From the NCBI GenBank assembly GCA_002633005.1, contig NMRA01000069.1, positions 893,240 to 957,239 on the forward strand: 64,000 bases of DNA. The letters are read 5' to 3'. The stretch is from Phoronis australis (lineage: Eukaryota > Phoronida > Phoronidae). Below, in pieces: positions 51,650 to 62,742 of the stretch. Within the stretch, counting starts at the first letter, position 1. Each line of letters starts with the position of its first letter. The notes under the pieces are model-generated. The model saw nothing but the letters and a program-made list of their open reading frames with translations, ran no database searches and was not told the DNA's origin. Made by a program: the position numbers and the translations under genes.

Positions 51650-54600
51650 TTCAGGATTATTTGAGGCTACAGGAACAAGAACTGAACGAGGCAGGGTTCG
51701 TGACAACATTGGTGAACGGTAATATCTATTTAAGGTCACAGTTACAACTGTCATCGATATTGTCATCTCCTCTGTTTTCATCCCGCAGCCTTCCCAGATG
51801 AAAACTTGAATGAAGAGTGAGGACCTTCAGTACTTGAGTGAGCACGGTATACTGTGTGATTTATGTTCAATTATTAAACGGTTCTTTTAAGAACCATTTC
51901 ACGCTATACATAAGGCTCATGCACACTACAACCTACGGCCCTTTTAAGGGACACTCAACTCTTCCCAGCCAGAAGAACTGCTCACGTGAGAATGTTGAAT
52001 TATAAACATGCAAAGGTTAAACTAGTCAAATCGTTGCAGAGGCGCATTTTTTAATTCGAACAAAATTAATATTTTTTAAAACCAAAAACGTTATATAAGT
52101 ATCTTTTGCATTCACAGGTACTCCTTGGAATTTGTGCACAAACATGCTTTCGTAGTTTTCTCAGTAGGCCTATGTGAACCATAAATCACAAACCGTCCGA
52201 TAACTATGCTGCTATGCTATTGTGCAAGCAGACGACATAATCAATCGGCACAGAAGTTTGAATTTTGTAATTAATTACCAGTAGCATTACCAAAAGTACT
52301 CACGATACCAACACTTCTACTATTTAAAGATTTTGAACATCGTTTCAATTCCGAAATTAATATTTTTACGTTGTACTGGACAGTAAAGTAGATGCAAATA
52401 TTTCTCATCAAAATACACTAACGGGAAACTGCACCAGAAAATTTAGGAGAGCACGGAAGAAAATGTCGGAGTTGCGAATCTGTTGCTGCAGCCCGACCAA
52501 CCCGCGATCGAGGACGACCGGAAAGCGATCGAGAACGAAATTTGGCGCGACAAGCGAAGCCAGGCAAGGTGAGTAAATTTGATGAATTTTCGTTGTTTTT
52601 ACTTCCAATGTGAAAACAGAGACATGATTTCAAGGCGTAACACATTTAGGAAGGACAGGTAGAGGTTTAGGCTAGTGTCTCTCCCAATTATAGGAGAAAA
52701 GTTACGTTGACCGAGGCATCGCTTGAGCCGAAGGTGATTTGAATGTCATTTTGGCAAATTGCCGTTATTTTTGGCACTAAATCAATAAATTGACCATGGA
52801 CTTATGAAGAAATGACGTGTGAAAATATAACGCAACGCATGTTAATTTTTTGTAGTTTTGTCAGGATCGCTGATTTTTCGACGCTTTTCTGTTGAAAGAT
52901 GCGATCAAGAACGCAACGATGAGCGATCGGCAACGCAAATTTGTGTTCGTTTATGCGATCGGGAACGCATTGTGGTGTGTCGAACAGTAATGAACTTTTT
53001 ACTTATAAAACGTGAAAAAAGTTACAAAATAAGTGTAGTGCAATCACATTTTGTGTTGTTACTGTGTTACTTTCGTATCAGAACTGAACAACAACATAGC
53101 ATATTTCCATTAAATTGCCATGAGCATTACATGTACATCAAGCATAATTTTAGATTCACAAACGAATTTATTCACATTTCAGGAAACAATTTCACTGTTA
53201 ATGTGAGGCGAGCTTCAACGAACATATTAACCACGACGTGAAGGTACACCCGACCAGGGTTTTGAAAAGTACAGGCCAAGCATCTACTTTTAGACCAAAC
53301 CATTGAGAACAAGGGTTTCTAAACTGAAGACTCACTCAGGAGTTGTTCCATGTGGCCCGTCAGCCAAGGGTAAACAAATTGTTGTAGCACCGAGATGAAA
53401 GCGAGTGTAAAATTTTCTTGTTTTGTGACAGCGAAAGGACAAAAAACAAATAGCCAGTGAAGTCAAAGAATGATGATGAGCTTGCCCATGGGGAGAGAGG
53501 GGAGTGCGGCAACACTTCACGAGATGATTCAAAGATTCTCACTTGTAAACGTCTGGGATCAAAAAATTGGCCAGAAGTTGTGTAAACTGGTGTGCTGATA
53601 AAACGGGTGGGATTTTACTTGATGTTTTACTAATAACATTGAGACAGAGATGAGCAGATTGACTTGTGGCACCGTGTGGCTTGAATGTACGTTGCGTTTG
53701 ACTCTTCTGTTTTGTAGTATTGGTCCTAAGTTCACCTGCATCATCAGTTCATAATCTCGAGTTTAATGTGACATAAGATTGAGAGTTATAATACACATAC
53801 TATATTGTGATTTTCTCAAAACATAGTCAACATGTTGTCATTAACGTCACTTCAACTTCACACTGTAGTGATTTACACAGGAAATCAACAATATTATAGC
53901 ATTTCTATTATAATATTAATCTTTTATCACACACACCTCAAAATTGGTCTTACAAAAATATATAAATTTATTTATAAGGAAATCAACAAAACAAATGCTT
54001 TTGGAGTGTATTAGACTAAATCATCACTGAATCATAGACAGTGTATTTAGGACTGATTGATAGTATAACAGTCTCTCACATGAAATCCACAACAATATGA
54101 AAGCAATTCCTACAATAATCATAGACATATATTTTCATTTAAAATACTCATTGGTCAGAACAATTGTATGTATGCCCAATGACACTTAGTATGGCCATTT
54201 AAATCTACCTAAACACTACAAAAATGTACTGGTTCTGTCAAAGATCCTTTTGAAATAACACAAATATAGAAAGAAACTTAAGGGAAAAAGTTTCAAACCA
54301 AAACGTCAAAATACTATCACACCAGACAACTACCAACCACAGACTTTGTAAATCTGAATAAACTATAGTGACTTAATAAACTTCAGCACTGGACTTAACA
54401 ATTTCATTCATGACCTTTCTGCTTGCTATGCCTATAGAAGGAGGCATACTGTTAGCATGACATGCCACATTCACCACAAAAAGGAGTGTCCTCGTGCTGT
54501 GACGCAGTGTCGCACCAGGCTCACTCTTTCCGTGAAGCAGTGATCACAGATAGGACACTGAATCGACTTGGTTCCTGAGCACGATGCTTCATGCTGTGTT

Positions 54601-57600
54601 TTATTATATTGGTAAAATCTCTTGACGCATGCAACGCGTGAATCACAGGGCTGGTAAAGGTCTTGCTTTGTTGTAGTGTCACTGTATTTTATTGCCATGT
54701 GGTCATACTAAGTCGATTTCTTAGTTCCTGAACGAGGCTCCNAGCGTGGACGTTAACACCCTGAAGGACTCGTCCTGTGGCTACAGTTCAACTGAAAAAA
54801 AAAAATCAAACGCATTCAGTTATGTTTGTTAGATTAAATCTCACTTAGAAATAATGAAAATATGATGAAACGTAATTAATAATTAACCCATCAACTAATT
54901 CAGGCTCCGTATTATTCTAAAAGTATTGACATAATACCCTTACTTGAACGACTATTCAGGCCAATGCACAGAAAAAATGTACGTTCACGATCGCTTTTTT
55001 TTGCGTTCACGATCGCCATAGAGAATTAACGACATCGTTCCTGATCGCCGTCTCACACAAGGACCTGCTTGTATTGGTAAATATCTCAAATTGTTTCACA
55101 AATCATAACTAACGAAGGTGTCGCCTGCGCGAGATTCCCGCTAAAGTTTTCCTGACATAACAAGTACAAGCATTTTTACCTTTTCCATTTTTTAGTCCAA
55201 AATTATGCGCCACTTATTTCCCTATAGTCTATAATTGTGAGAACTGTTGAGTCAGTCATTGTTCTATCTCGGTTGTGATAAGTTCGATCATACTTTACTT
55301 TTGTTTACGAGTCAGTCAACATGCCACATACTTACTGCATACCGGGATGTACTCATTATCGTCTTGTGCACTCTAGGTGTACCATTACATCACTACATGC
55401 AGTTCGACACCCAGTGAGGAGGACAGTTCGTCGTTCAATGAATTGGTCTGTGAGCCAAATTTTGATAAGTTTGTTCTGGACTTGTCTAAAGTATTGGAGC
55501 TATTTAGAAGATGCCAGGTGTATGTATGTGTGACGAAGGAGTCACATGGCGGTATGCAAGCGGTTTGGGTGCTCAGGTGACCATCCAGTGGAAACAGCAT
55601 AGACATTCCATTGAGGTCGGCATTACAGTGCACTCCGTGCATTTGCACCAAGACGTCCCACCACATCTGTCTTCAGTCTCTGCCTCATTCCTCTCAAAAG
55701 CTGTGCCTGTGCGTACTCTGCCTCATACTCGCGCTCAAACATATATATACCTGTTATGTTATGGATGAATATAGTAGACACTAGATAAACACAGATTGAC
55801 TAGGAACAGTATATATGTGGTTTATTTTAATATGGCTCAGACTGGAAGAAGAGGGAGGAAGCTCTCTAGTACAGCCACCCACTGACCGTCCGTGAAAAAA
55901 ATACACAATCACCACTGCTATGACATGGGTGGCACAGCACTGAAAAAATGGGGGCTAAAGCCCCCCTGCCCCCTCTGTAGTGAACCTCCCATGAACAATA
56001 TCTCCGTTGCTCACGTTGTTACGGTCACTGTGAGATGGGTTGCTGACGAGAAGCTCTACAGTAATTAATTGAAAAATATGTATTGTATAACCAACGAACC
56101 TTATTTTTTACTAAAAATAACATGAAAAAAGGTTACCTTCGCCTTTAAGTCTACTGTGGAAGCAGCTGAAAAACTAATAGGAATAAACAATATAGTATGT
56201 ATTTGATAGCTGTAATGATTTTGCTGCATTTTCTTTTAGTATTGGGCCATTATACCAGGCAGGTGTTGGATACCGTGATGCGATATCGTGATGCACTGTG
56301 GAGACTGCCACCAAATACTGGTAAGTGTAGAGTTGTGAATCGAACTGTCTTTAGCTTCAGTTTGGTGGAGGTTATACATGTATTTCGAGCTGTGCCTCAA
56401 TCAAAAATTTGAAAAATAACTCAGAAGTTATTTCTTTTGTTTGTGATAATTCTCATATTGCCTAGCGTTGTTTATTATTGTGCTGCCGGATTTAGGGGAG
56501 GTGGGACCATAGACTATAGAATGTGGACCACCAAGTCTGTATATTTTCAATGGACGAAATCTGTGGTCTTGCGCATACGCTGTGATATCATTTATTCACT
56601 AGCGACACCTGGCAGACAAGGTATGCTTTACTTCCCGCAAGTACCTGTACATCGTTTCTTAATCACGGTTATTGTGTCGGGATTTGGATCGGCGATTTTG
56701 TCCAACTCGCATCCGGGTTTAAATAAATTGAACGCTCGTAAAACGTAAACTTCTAAGTGAAGCTCATATTAATACTCCAGAAATAACCTCCATTCCTACT
56801 CAAGAGCCAGTCCTGCACTTCAGCAGCAGTTTACATACTCTGTGAGACATTTCATTTTAATGTTATCTCCAACCTGATTTACAAAAAATGGAAAACGACT
56901 CGATGGATTTCGCTGAAACTTTCCAAACTAAATATTTAGTCATCAATCTCAAAAACGCTGTTAGGATTTTTGATATAAAGGCCTAGTTTTTGCTTAATGT
57001 GACAAAGACGAATACGACTTCAACTTTTTACCAAAATACCTTACATTTTGCGAGTTGATTTGTCATAGGAACCAAATGAACAGACTAATTGAAAATGCCT
57101 TACAGTGTTTTTGAGGTAACTGGTGAAGTTTTCATTTAAAAAGGTTTCATTAAAATCGACCGAGGGGTTATTTTGCCATGAATGTACCTTTCTCAAAAAT
57201 GTTATTTTAACTTAAAAAAGGTTTTTACGTAAAAATAATTATGGCACATAAATATAAAAAGTATATTTATATTTCCTGGTCTTTGTTTTTCAGAAAATAT
57301 ATATTTTTACCAGTTGCCAAAGCTTACTTTTTTGATATACCGGTATGAGTTAGAATAGAGGCCATTAAATAAGGTTGGAGATAACCTTAAGCTTGAAGGC
57401 ACGCCGGTGCCATTCTAAATTTCTGAACTCTACTATTGGAAGACCTTGAACAAAGTTTCAGTGCTGATATGTTTTTTCATTGTCGTAGACAGAAAAGATA
57501 GAAGAATTTCCGGCCACAGTACACTAACGGGAACCTGAGTTTCCTATGTTGAGAGGGTGGTGACTCCTGTGGGATATTTTGTGAGTAACTGTCGGGAGTC

Positions 57601-58747
57601 ATGAATCAGTTGTCTATAATCTATGGTGGGACAAAATAAAAAGTGGGCTCCTACCATAATATCCTAGATCAGACTCTACATTGCAGCACTCTGGAACACT
57701 TATTTCCATTTCAACATTTATCTATGATTGCATGCAATATATTGCTCTGTAACATATGCTATTCCAGATGTGCTGTCGAGGCGTAACCTCACTTCAAGGT
57801 GCATAACACTTATGACATCCTGGTGGACAACCCGCTTGACTTCCAGGTATGTAACCCCTTGTATAAGATTGTAATATCATGCTTGAATTTGTAGGAGGAG
57901 AGTGTTAACTCAAAAACTTATCATTTTAAAAGACTTAAGTTCATTCACTATCTGCTTTCTATACAAAGATTTCCAGTTGCAAGACTGGGCAGTGAATTTG
58001 TATTCAAAATACCCTAACGCACTCTCTGGAACATGAAACACTGAATCTGTTTTATTTAGCATGCATAATGAGACGAGAAGACCGGAGATTTAACCAGTGG
58101 TTGGTTTTCATGAAATCTGAAGGTCTCTGATGTCAACATATTGAGTTTTATTGATACCTTTTGACCACATAAAGTTTCTTTATTCTTCAGACTATTGCCT
58201 AGAATTGCAGACTGGGAATCTTCAAGACGAAAGCATGGCAGATGAATTTCTAGTTTTAAATTAAATGTACATTTGGAAGTTTAATACTAAGAATGTTTAC
58301 GAACCACATCTATTTTCTTTGCCATGCCATGTGCAATGAAGGACAATGAAGCATATTATTTAAAAGGCTCCTAAACTGGGATATTAACACACTTCTCATA
58401 TTGCACTCTAAAATAAAATAGTGCTCTGTGACTCATCAATGCTCAAGTTAAGAAAAAATTGGGAACCCTTTCTAAGCATCTTCAACTGCCAAGCATTAGT
58501 AATGCTTTAGGTCATGTACACAACAAAAGTGAGGACAAAGCACTGTCTAAGAATCATTTTGTGTTTTCTGTTGAATCCACCCTCCTCACTCAAGTCCGAG
58601 CCCAATCCTCCATTAGCAGGAGAATGAATATGATTGGTTGAAATTCAGCAAAAAGAGGGTTTAATGTCCTAAAACTGATAACCCTTGCAGGTGCGAATGG
58701 TACCAGAGTCACCAGTGGTTGTCTCCATAAATCCTGAAGACAAATGA
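51650..58747 (+). CDS. Unrecognised gene, four phase-compatible candidate exons (3' part)
   Basis: Candidate exons are 51650-51718, 56240-56320, 57768-57846 and 58691-58747 (stop TGA). Each is bordered by a strong polypyrimidine-AG and a GT donor (TCCCTACAG / ACG|GTAATA; TTCTTTTAG / CTG|GTAAGT; TATTCCAG / CAG|GTATGT; CCCTTGCAG). Phases run 1-1-1 and then 0. They encode QDYLRLQEQELNEAGFVTTL, then LGHYTRQVLDTVMRYRDALW, then (after a one-base shift near 57787) HNTYDILVDNPLDFQ, then VRMVPESPVVVSINPEDK. The composition looks like ordinary cellular protein with helical segments, and I do not recognise the family. Kolobok element B begins 15 bases after the stop. Conceptual alternatives are a decayed pseudogene, or a real gene with one sequencing error. 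The 5' end is not located. Confidence 0.45.
52463..53241 (+). CDS. Candidate two-exon ORF inside the CACTA-like element
   Basis: ATG at 52463 opens a 106-base frame ending GGCAAG|GTGAGTAAAT, encoding MSELRICCCSPTNPR and KRSRTK. A second block from 52865 (acceptor TTTTGTCAG) joins in phase and encodes RRFSVERCDQERNDERS, but becomes A+T-rich and hydrophobic further on, with a stop at 53239-53241. Two of the 13-mers read as codons (RSRT) in exon 1, but later copies fall in other frames, so the repeat is selected or copied as DNA, not as protein. Product unknown; it may be chance. Confidence 0.3.
54471..54698 (-). CDS. Small ORF with C2H2-like zinc finger
   Basis: This 75-residue frame contains CPICDHCFTERVSLVRH followed by CVTARGH. 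The pattern is C-x2-C-x12-H-x6-H, i.e. a zinc finger with an unusually long second spacing. An upstream Cys/His stretch (CDSRVACVKRFYQYNKTQH) may be a second degenerate finger. It sits between the inward-facing 13-mers of the CACTA-like element and could be part of it. There is no family match. Confidence 0.35.
   Translation of the reverse strand: MAIKYSDTTTKQDLYQPCDSRVACVKRFYQYNKTQHEASCSGTKSIQCPICDHCFTERVSLVRHCVTARGHSFLW
54742..54742. other. Single N (assembly gap or uncalled base)
   Basis: An isolated N lies in AGGCTCCNAGCGTGG, just upstream (in minus sense) of the small zinc-finger frame. By analogy with 23322 and 60060 it may mark a collapsed gap, so the zinc-finger frame may be incomplete at its N-terminus. 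Confidence 0.5.
55200..56144 (+). mobile_element. Kolobok-type DNA transposon A, 5'-truncated
   Basis: The right end GGTTACCTTCGCCT followed by TTAA (56145-56148) matches the terminus of element B. The left part (from about 55200: GTTGAGTCAGTCATTGTTCT, then an ATG for a THAP start at 55321) matches the subterminal and N-terminal region of B. The outermost ~180 bases on the left are missing. The body carries a degraded transposase and unrelated sequence near 55750-55990. Confidence 0.8.
55321..55680 (+). pseudogene. Decayed THAP transposase in Kolobok element A
   Basis: MPHTYCIPGCTHYR is the THAP N-terminus with its CxxxC pair. The rest of the THAP domain is deleted. Further on, in shifted frames, are TPSEEDSSSFNEL, NFDKFVLDLSKVLELFRRC and CDEGV, the linker and CxxC region also present in element B at 62862-63050. 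Several frameshifts make it inactive. Confidence 0.65.
56240..56320 (+). CDS. Unknown gene, candidate exon 2
   Basis: This 81-base candidate sits between GCATTTTCTTTTAG and AATACTG|GTAAGTG, the best splice pair in the region. One frame is open and encodes a helical, Arg/Leu-rich segment ending in WRLPPNT. The other two frames have stops. Confidence 0.5.
57768..57846 (+). pseudogene. Unknown gene, candidate exon 3 with one-base frameshift
   Basis: The exon opens in the frame set by exon 2 (DVLSRRN), but the conserved-looking end NTYDILVDNPLDFQ, which joins exon 4 in phase, is one frame away. A single missing base around 57785-57790 (CGTAACCTCAC) explains both. It is either an assembly/read error or an inactivating mutation. 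Confidence 0.45.
58691..58747 (+). CDS. Unknown gene, candidate terminal exon
   Basis: After the acceptor ATAACCCTTGCAG the frame encodes RMVPESPVVVSINPEDK and stops at TGA. The following TTAA (58758-58761) is the target site of Kolobok element B, so any native 3' UTR beyond about ten bases is displaced by the transposon. Confidence 0.5.
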   Translation: MRMVPESPVVVSINPEDK

Positions 58748-59022
58748 TACCTTGAAGTTAAAGGCGAAGGCAACCTTTTTTCATGTCACTTTTAGCATAA
58801 ATAAGGTCTGTTGATTATCCCAGACATATTTTTCGCTTAAATACAGCTTTTCGTAATTTAATTAATTTCTGGTCCTCTACTCCGGAAGTGACGTTTTGGG
58901 AGGCAAGAATTTCGCGCCAATTTCTTTTCATACAGACTGTGAGAGCTGTCGAGTCAGTCATTGTTCTACCTCGGTTGTGATAGGTTCAGTCGTCGTTTGC
59001 TTTTATTTACGAGTCAGTCAAC

Positions 59023-59470
59023 ATGCCACGCTGTTGCTGCGTACCAGGATTTACTCATTATCGTCTCACACGCGCTTTGGGTACCTTGCATCGCTTTCCG
59101 ACGGATGACACACTTCGCCGTACTTGGCTAGCTCGTTCGTGTGAAGAACGCACCGTTCACACTACGTACAAAGCAGTGGCAAGCATTTTCAGCCGTCAGA
59201 TTACGACAGAGCTATGTACGCTGAATTGATGAAGGTCCCTGCGAAACAACGCCTGAAGAAGGGTTCCATACCGTCGCTGCTGATTCCCGGCAGTGCCCCG
59301 TCGCCACCCCCGAGAAGTGCGTTTTTGAAGCGAGAAACCTCGAGAGCTGTAGCCACTATAAACAGTGACTGGAGGCACTTCATCTACTGTCACCCATGCC
59401 TCCGAACTTACCCCCATAGCGTGCAATTCCAGGAACTAGCAGTGATTCACCGTGTCAGCTGTTGTCTCTA
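59023..59470 (+). pseudogene. THAP domain of Kolobok transposase B (frameshifted)
   Basis: It starts MPRCCCVPG and continues LHRFPTDDTLRRTWL, the canonical THAP pattern (N-terminal CxxxC-type zinc ligands, FP motif, W). Near 59170 the frame shifts to KHFQPSDYDRAMYAELMK and QRLKKGSIPSLLIP, the usual THAP C-terminus. The third zinc ligand Cys appears replaced by Ser. THAP domains are DNA-binding parts of P/Kolobok transposases. The reading is interrupted by the LTR insertion at 59495. Confidence 0.8.
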
Positions 59471-59494
59471 GCCAAGAGCCTGTAAGCAGCCCTG

Positions 59495-59589
59495 TGTTGT
59501 ATAGCTTGACCTATGCTAGCAGTCCAGTTTTCGAAATAAAGTTCTGTACCGGAACTCACGACGTTTTTGTTGGCTGCTTAATGAAGCAA
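59495..59589 (+). repeat. 5' LTR of the gypsy element (3' end deleted)
   Basis: It starts TGTTGTATAGCTTGACC and matches 62743-62844 closely, including AGTTCTGTACCGGAACTCAC. It lacks the terminal ATACAACA found on the 3' LTR. Sequence jumps at 59590 straight into gag coding, so a deletion removed the LTR end, primer-binding site and most of gag. Confidence 0.85.
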
Positions 59590-59590
59590 G

Positions 59591-59698
59591 GAACTTTTGA
59601 GTAAGCAGGACTTAACCTTAGCCAAGGCACAAGAAATAGCGGTCGCCATGGAAGCCGCGGCTCGAGACGCCGTGGAATTGCAAAAAGTACGTCTGTAA
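59591..59698 (+). pseudogene. Gag C-terminal remnant
   Basis: A 35-codon frame with LLSKQDLTLAKAQEIAVAM and AARDAVELQ, the helical segment usually found just before the nucleocapsid in gypsy Gag. It begins at the deletion junction with the 5' LTR and ends in a stop codon. Confidence 0.75.
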
Positions 59699-59716
59699 AT
59701 AAAGTAAGCTCGACAC

Positions 59717-59923
59717 GTGAGAACACCGCGCGCGAAAAGTCAAGCGCGAAAGAACAGGCCCATAATTTTGAGGCCTGCCCATAATTTTGAGGCCTCAAGG
59801 GGTTGTTCTCGATGTAATAATAAAAACCACTATGCGAACTCTTGTTTCTTCAAAAACGCAAGGTGTCACAAATGTCATAGGGTCGGACACGTGAAACGCG
59901 CCAGTGTCGTAGCGCAGGAATGA
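59717..59923 (+). pseudogene. Nucleocapsid zinc-knuckle remnant
   Basis: One intact CCHC box (C-x2-C-x4-H-x4-C, CSRCNNKNHYANSC from 59804) is followed by a second, CHKCHRVGH, whose last Cys is replaced by Ser. An ~18-bp direct repeat (CCCATAATTTTGAGGCCT) precedes it. Confidence 0.8.
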
Positions 59924-60059
59924 ATGCGGTAGACAGCGATTCGGATAACGGAAGTAACTTGGGGGTGCTAGATACTATTGAGATCAATAAAGTTTCAGTC
60001 GATGACATCATATGGGTACATGTCGAAATTGAAGGCAAGCCATTAGCAATGGAGCTAGA

Positions 60060-60060
60060 N
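60060..60060. other. Single N marking a collapsed gap in gypsy pol
   Basis: Sequence jumps from the protease start (VHVEIEGKPLAMEL) to the RT N-terminus across one N. The normal protease and early RT are absent. The true gap is probably larger. Confidence 0.75.
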
Positions 60061-61490
60061 GGTTGAGCGCGAGCTTGATAGACTTGTAGAGACAGGAGTA
60101 ATAAGCCCGGTCGAGCACAGTGAGTGGGCCACACCAATTGTACCAATTTTAAAGAAAGATGGATCCAGCGTGCGACTATGTGGCGATTTCAAAGTGACTA
60201 TCAACCCGGCTCTTGAAATAAGTAAATATCCATTACCACGGGTAGAAGACATCTTCGCTACACTCGCAGGGGGGCAATACTTTACAAAATTAGATTTGAA
60301 GAACGCATATCTTCAAATGGAAGTGTGCCCGGAGGACCGTAAATTCCTCACCATTAACACTATGAAGGATTATACCAGTACAATCACCTTCCGTTTGGAA
60401 TAGCATCAGCGCCGGCAATATGGCAAAGAGCCATCGATCAGGTGTTACAGGGTATACCCAACACCCAGGTCATGCTTGATAATGTCATCATAACGGGAAA
60501 GTCAACTGAGGAACACCTGGATACCATTGAAAGAGTCCTTAAACGTTTGCAAGAATATGGTCTCAAGGCAAACTTAGACAAATGTGATATGTTCAAATCG
60601 AGGATTAGCTACTGTGGACATGAAATTGATAAGCAAGGTCTTCATAAGACACAAGAGAAAATTGACGCTGTAGTCAACGCACCTTGCCCCAAAAATGTGA
60701 GCCAACTCCGATCGTTTCTCGGATTAGTTAATTACTACCGCAGTTTTCTGCCAAACGCGTCCTCGGTTCTGGCGCCCTTAAACAAGCTACTGCAGAAGAG
60801 TACTATATGGAAATGGTCTGCAGACTGCAGTCGCTCGTTCGCGGAAGTTAAAAGGTTGATAACTTCGGCTCAGGTTCTCACCCATTATGACCCGGAAATG
60901 CCCATTCAGTTAGCTTGTGATGCAAGCAAAGAAGGTCTAGGTGCTGTTCTCTCACATATCATGAGTGATGGAAGCGAACGCCCGATAGCGTTTGCCTCCA
61001 GATCGTTGAATTCAGCCGAGAAGAATTATTCTCAAATAGACAAGGAGGCATTGGGAATTATTTGGGAAGTAAAAAATTCCACTGTTACCTATTTGGTAGG
61101 CAGTTTAATCTCGTGACAGATCAAGAGCCCTTACTGTCGATTTTTAGCCCACAGAAGGGTATCTCGTTAACCACGGCAGCTCGTTTGCAACGGTATGCGC
61201 TGTTCCTGGCCTGTTACACTTACACTAAAATGCATGGAAACGCTGACAGCTTGTCACGTTTGCCCTTAAATAAGAAACCAACTGGTGAAAGAGAAAGGGA
61301 TGATGGCTCCGAGGAGGTATTTATGTTGGGTCAATTTGATACGCTGCCAATCACTCATAAGGAGATTAGCCAGGAGACCGTGAAAGACGCAACGCTAAAG
61401 AAGGTATACGATGCCGTTATGCGGGGATGGCACGATGGGGATATCCACGACGTTGAGTTAGCACCATTCTATTCAAGACGTTCCGAATAA
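60061..61490 (+). pseudogene. Reverse transcriptase and RNase H region of gypsy pol (broken)
   Basis: It begins directly after the N at 60060, with the protease mostly lost. Visible RT landmarks are WATPIVPILKK, LDLKNAYLQ (motif A) and the fingers/palm blocks. The active-site box reads MLDN instead of (Y/F)xDD, so the second catalytic Asp is Asn. A frameshift and stop interrupt it near 60400. RNase H shows ACDASKEGLGAVL and KEALGI, with a further frameshift near 61075. Not functional. Confidence 0.9.
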
Positions 61491-61508
61491 ACAATCAATC
61501 AAAATTGC

Positions 61509-62609
61509 GTGGTATGGGGAATCAGGGTAGTTATTCCCGAACGCTTGCGCCCCGGAATTCTCGATGAACTGCACTGTGGTCACCTCGGCATCGTTAAAAT
61601 GAAAACCCTCGCAAGGTCGTACGTTTGGTGGCCAGGCATTGATCAGGACATTGAAATATTGACAAAGACGTGCCACGGGTGCCAAGCTAATGCATTCATC
61701 CATGGGAGTGGCCGAGCAGACCATGGCAGAGAATCCATGTTGATTTCGCAGGCGAGTTTATGGGCAAAATGTTTCTGATTGTGGTTGACGCTCACTCGAA
61801 GTGGCCAGAGGTGATTCCAATGATGTCAACTACCGCTGAGAAAACCGTCGATGCGCTGCGCGATGTACCCGAACAAATCGTTAGTGACAACGGCCCCCAG
61901 TTTATTTCTTCGGAGTACGAACATGATTCTCAAACGAAACGGAATTCGCCTGATACGTTCAGCGCCGTATCATCCTAGAACGAATGGACTGGCCGAGAGA
62001 TTCGTGGGAACCTTTAAGTTGGCCATGGAGGCTTCAAGGTGCGACAAAGGCACTTTCCTAAGAAAACTATATGACTTCTTATTGACGTACCGTAACAATC
62101 CGCACTCATCAACTGGTCAGGCCCCAGAAACGCTTCTGATGGGTCGCATGCTGAACACGAGACTGAACTTAGTCAGGCCAAATTTGAGAGCAACCGTTGA
62201 ACTTAACCAAGAACGAATGGTGAAACCAGCAAACGAAAGAAGTTTTGAACTCGGTGAGCACGTTGCCGTTAGAAATTATAGACCCGGAAACAAGTGGGTG
62301 CCTGGAGTAGTTAAGGAAAGAACTGGGCCGGTATCGTACAAGGTACAAACATCACCGGATGTTTATTGGCGCCGGCATGCGGATCAACTGCGAACTGCTG
62401 ATTTTCAAACAGAACAGCCGACAATTGCGACCCGTGTCGAGCCGTCTCTAGAATCACCAGCTGTGCCGTGTCCTGCGTCCATTTCTGTACCACTGCCGCA
62501 ACCCTCAATTGCTCCTCAATATCCGCAGCCGGAACACGTCCCTCAAACACAACCTGAGCGACGCTACCCAAGCAGGACGAGGAAGGCACCGGACAGACTG
62601 GATCTTTGA
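61509..62609 (+). pseudogene. Integrase region of gypsy pol (broken)
   Basis: The HHCC zinc motif (H..GHLG ... CHGCQ) is near 61570-61690. The catalytic D,D,E residues are visible in VDAHSKW, SDNGPQF and ERFVG, but in different frames. Breaks fall near 61700-61770 and 61930. The last frame ends in a GPxSYKV (GPY/F-like) block and a Pro-rich tail and stops at 62607-62609. Confidence 0.9.
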
Positions 62610-62742
62610 TTCAGTTGTGACAAACTTTAATACTTTTCTTTCAGTAGTTAACATTTTATGAACTTTTTAGAACCTTAAGCAACCTTGGAGAGTTTATCTC
62701 GTGTATATGTGTTAAAAGGACATTCATTTTAGTGTAGAGGAG

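Larger units (their letters stand above)
52416..55146 (+). mobile_element. Candidate CACTA (EnSpm/CMC)-type element
   Basis: The left end CACTAACGGGAAACTGC begins with CACTA. The right end GATTCCCGCTAAAG is an imperfect inverse (CTTTAGCGGGAATC). Inside, five direct 13-mers of the form GCGATCGAGAACG (52504, 52525, 52901, 52923, 52955) face three inverted copies (CGTTCACGATCGC at 54982 and 55004, CGTTCCTGATCGC at 55036). Subterminal repeats facing inward next to CACTA termini are the textbook layout of this superfamily, where they bind the transposon's own protein. No 3-bp target duplication is clear and no DDE transposase was recognised. The superfamily call is inference. Confidence 0.5.
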
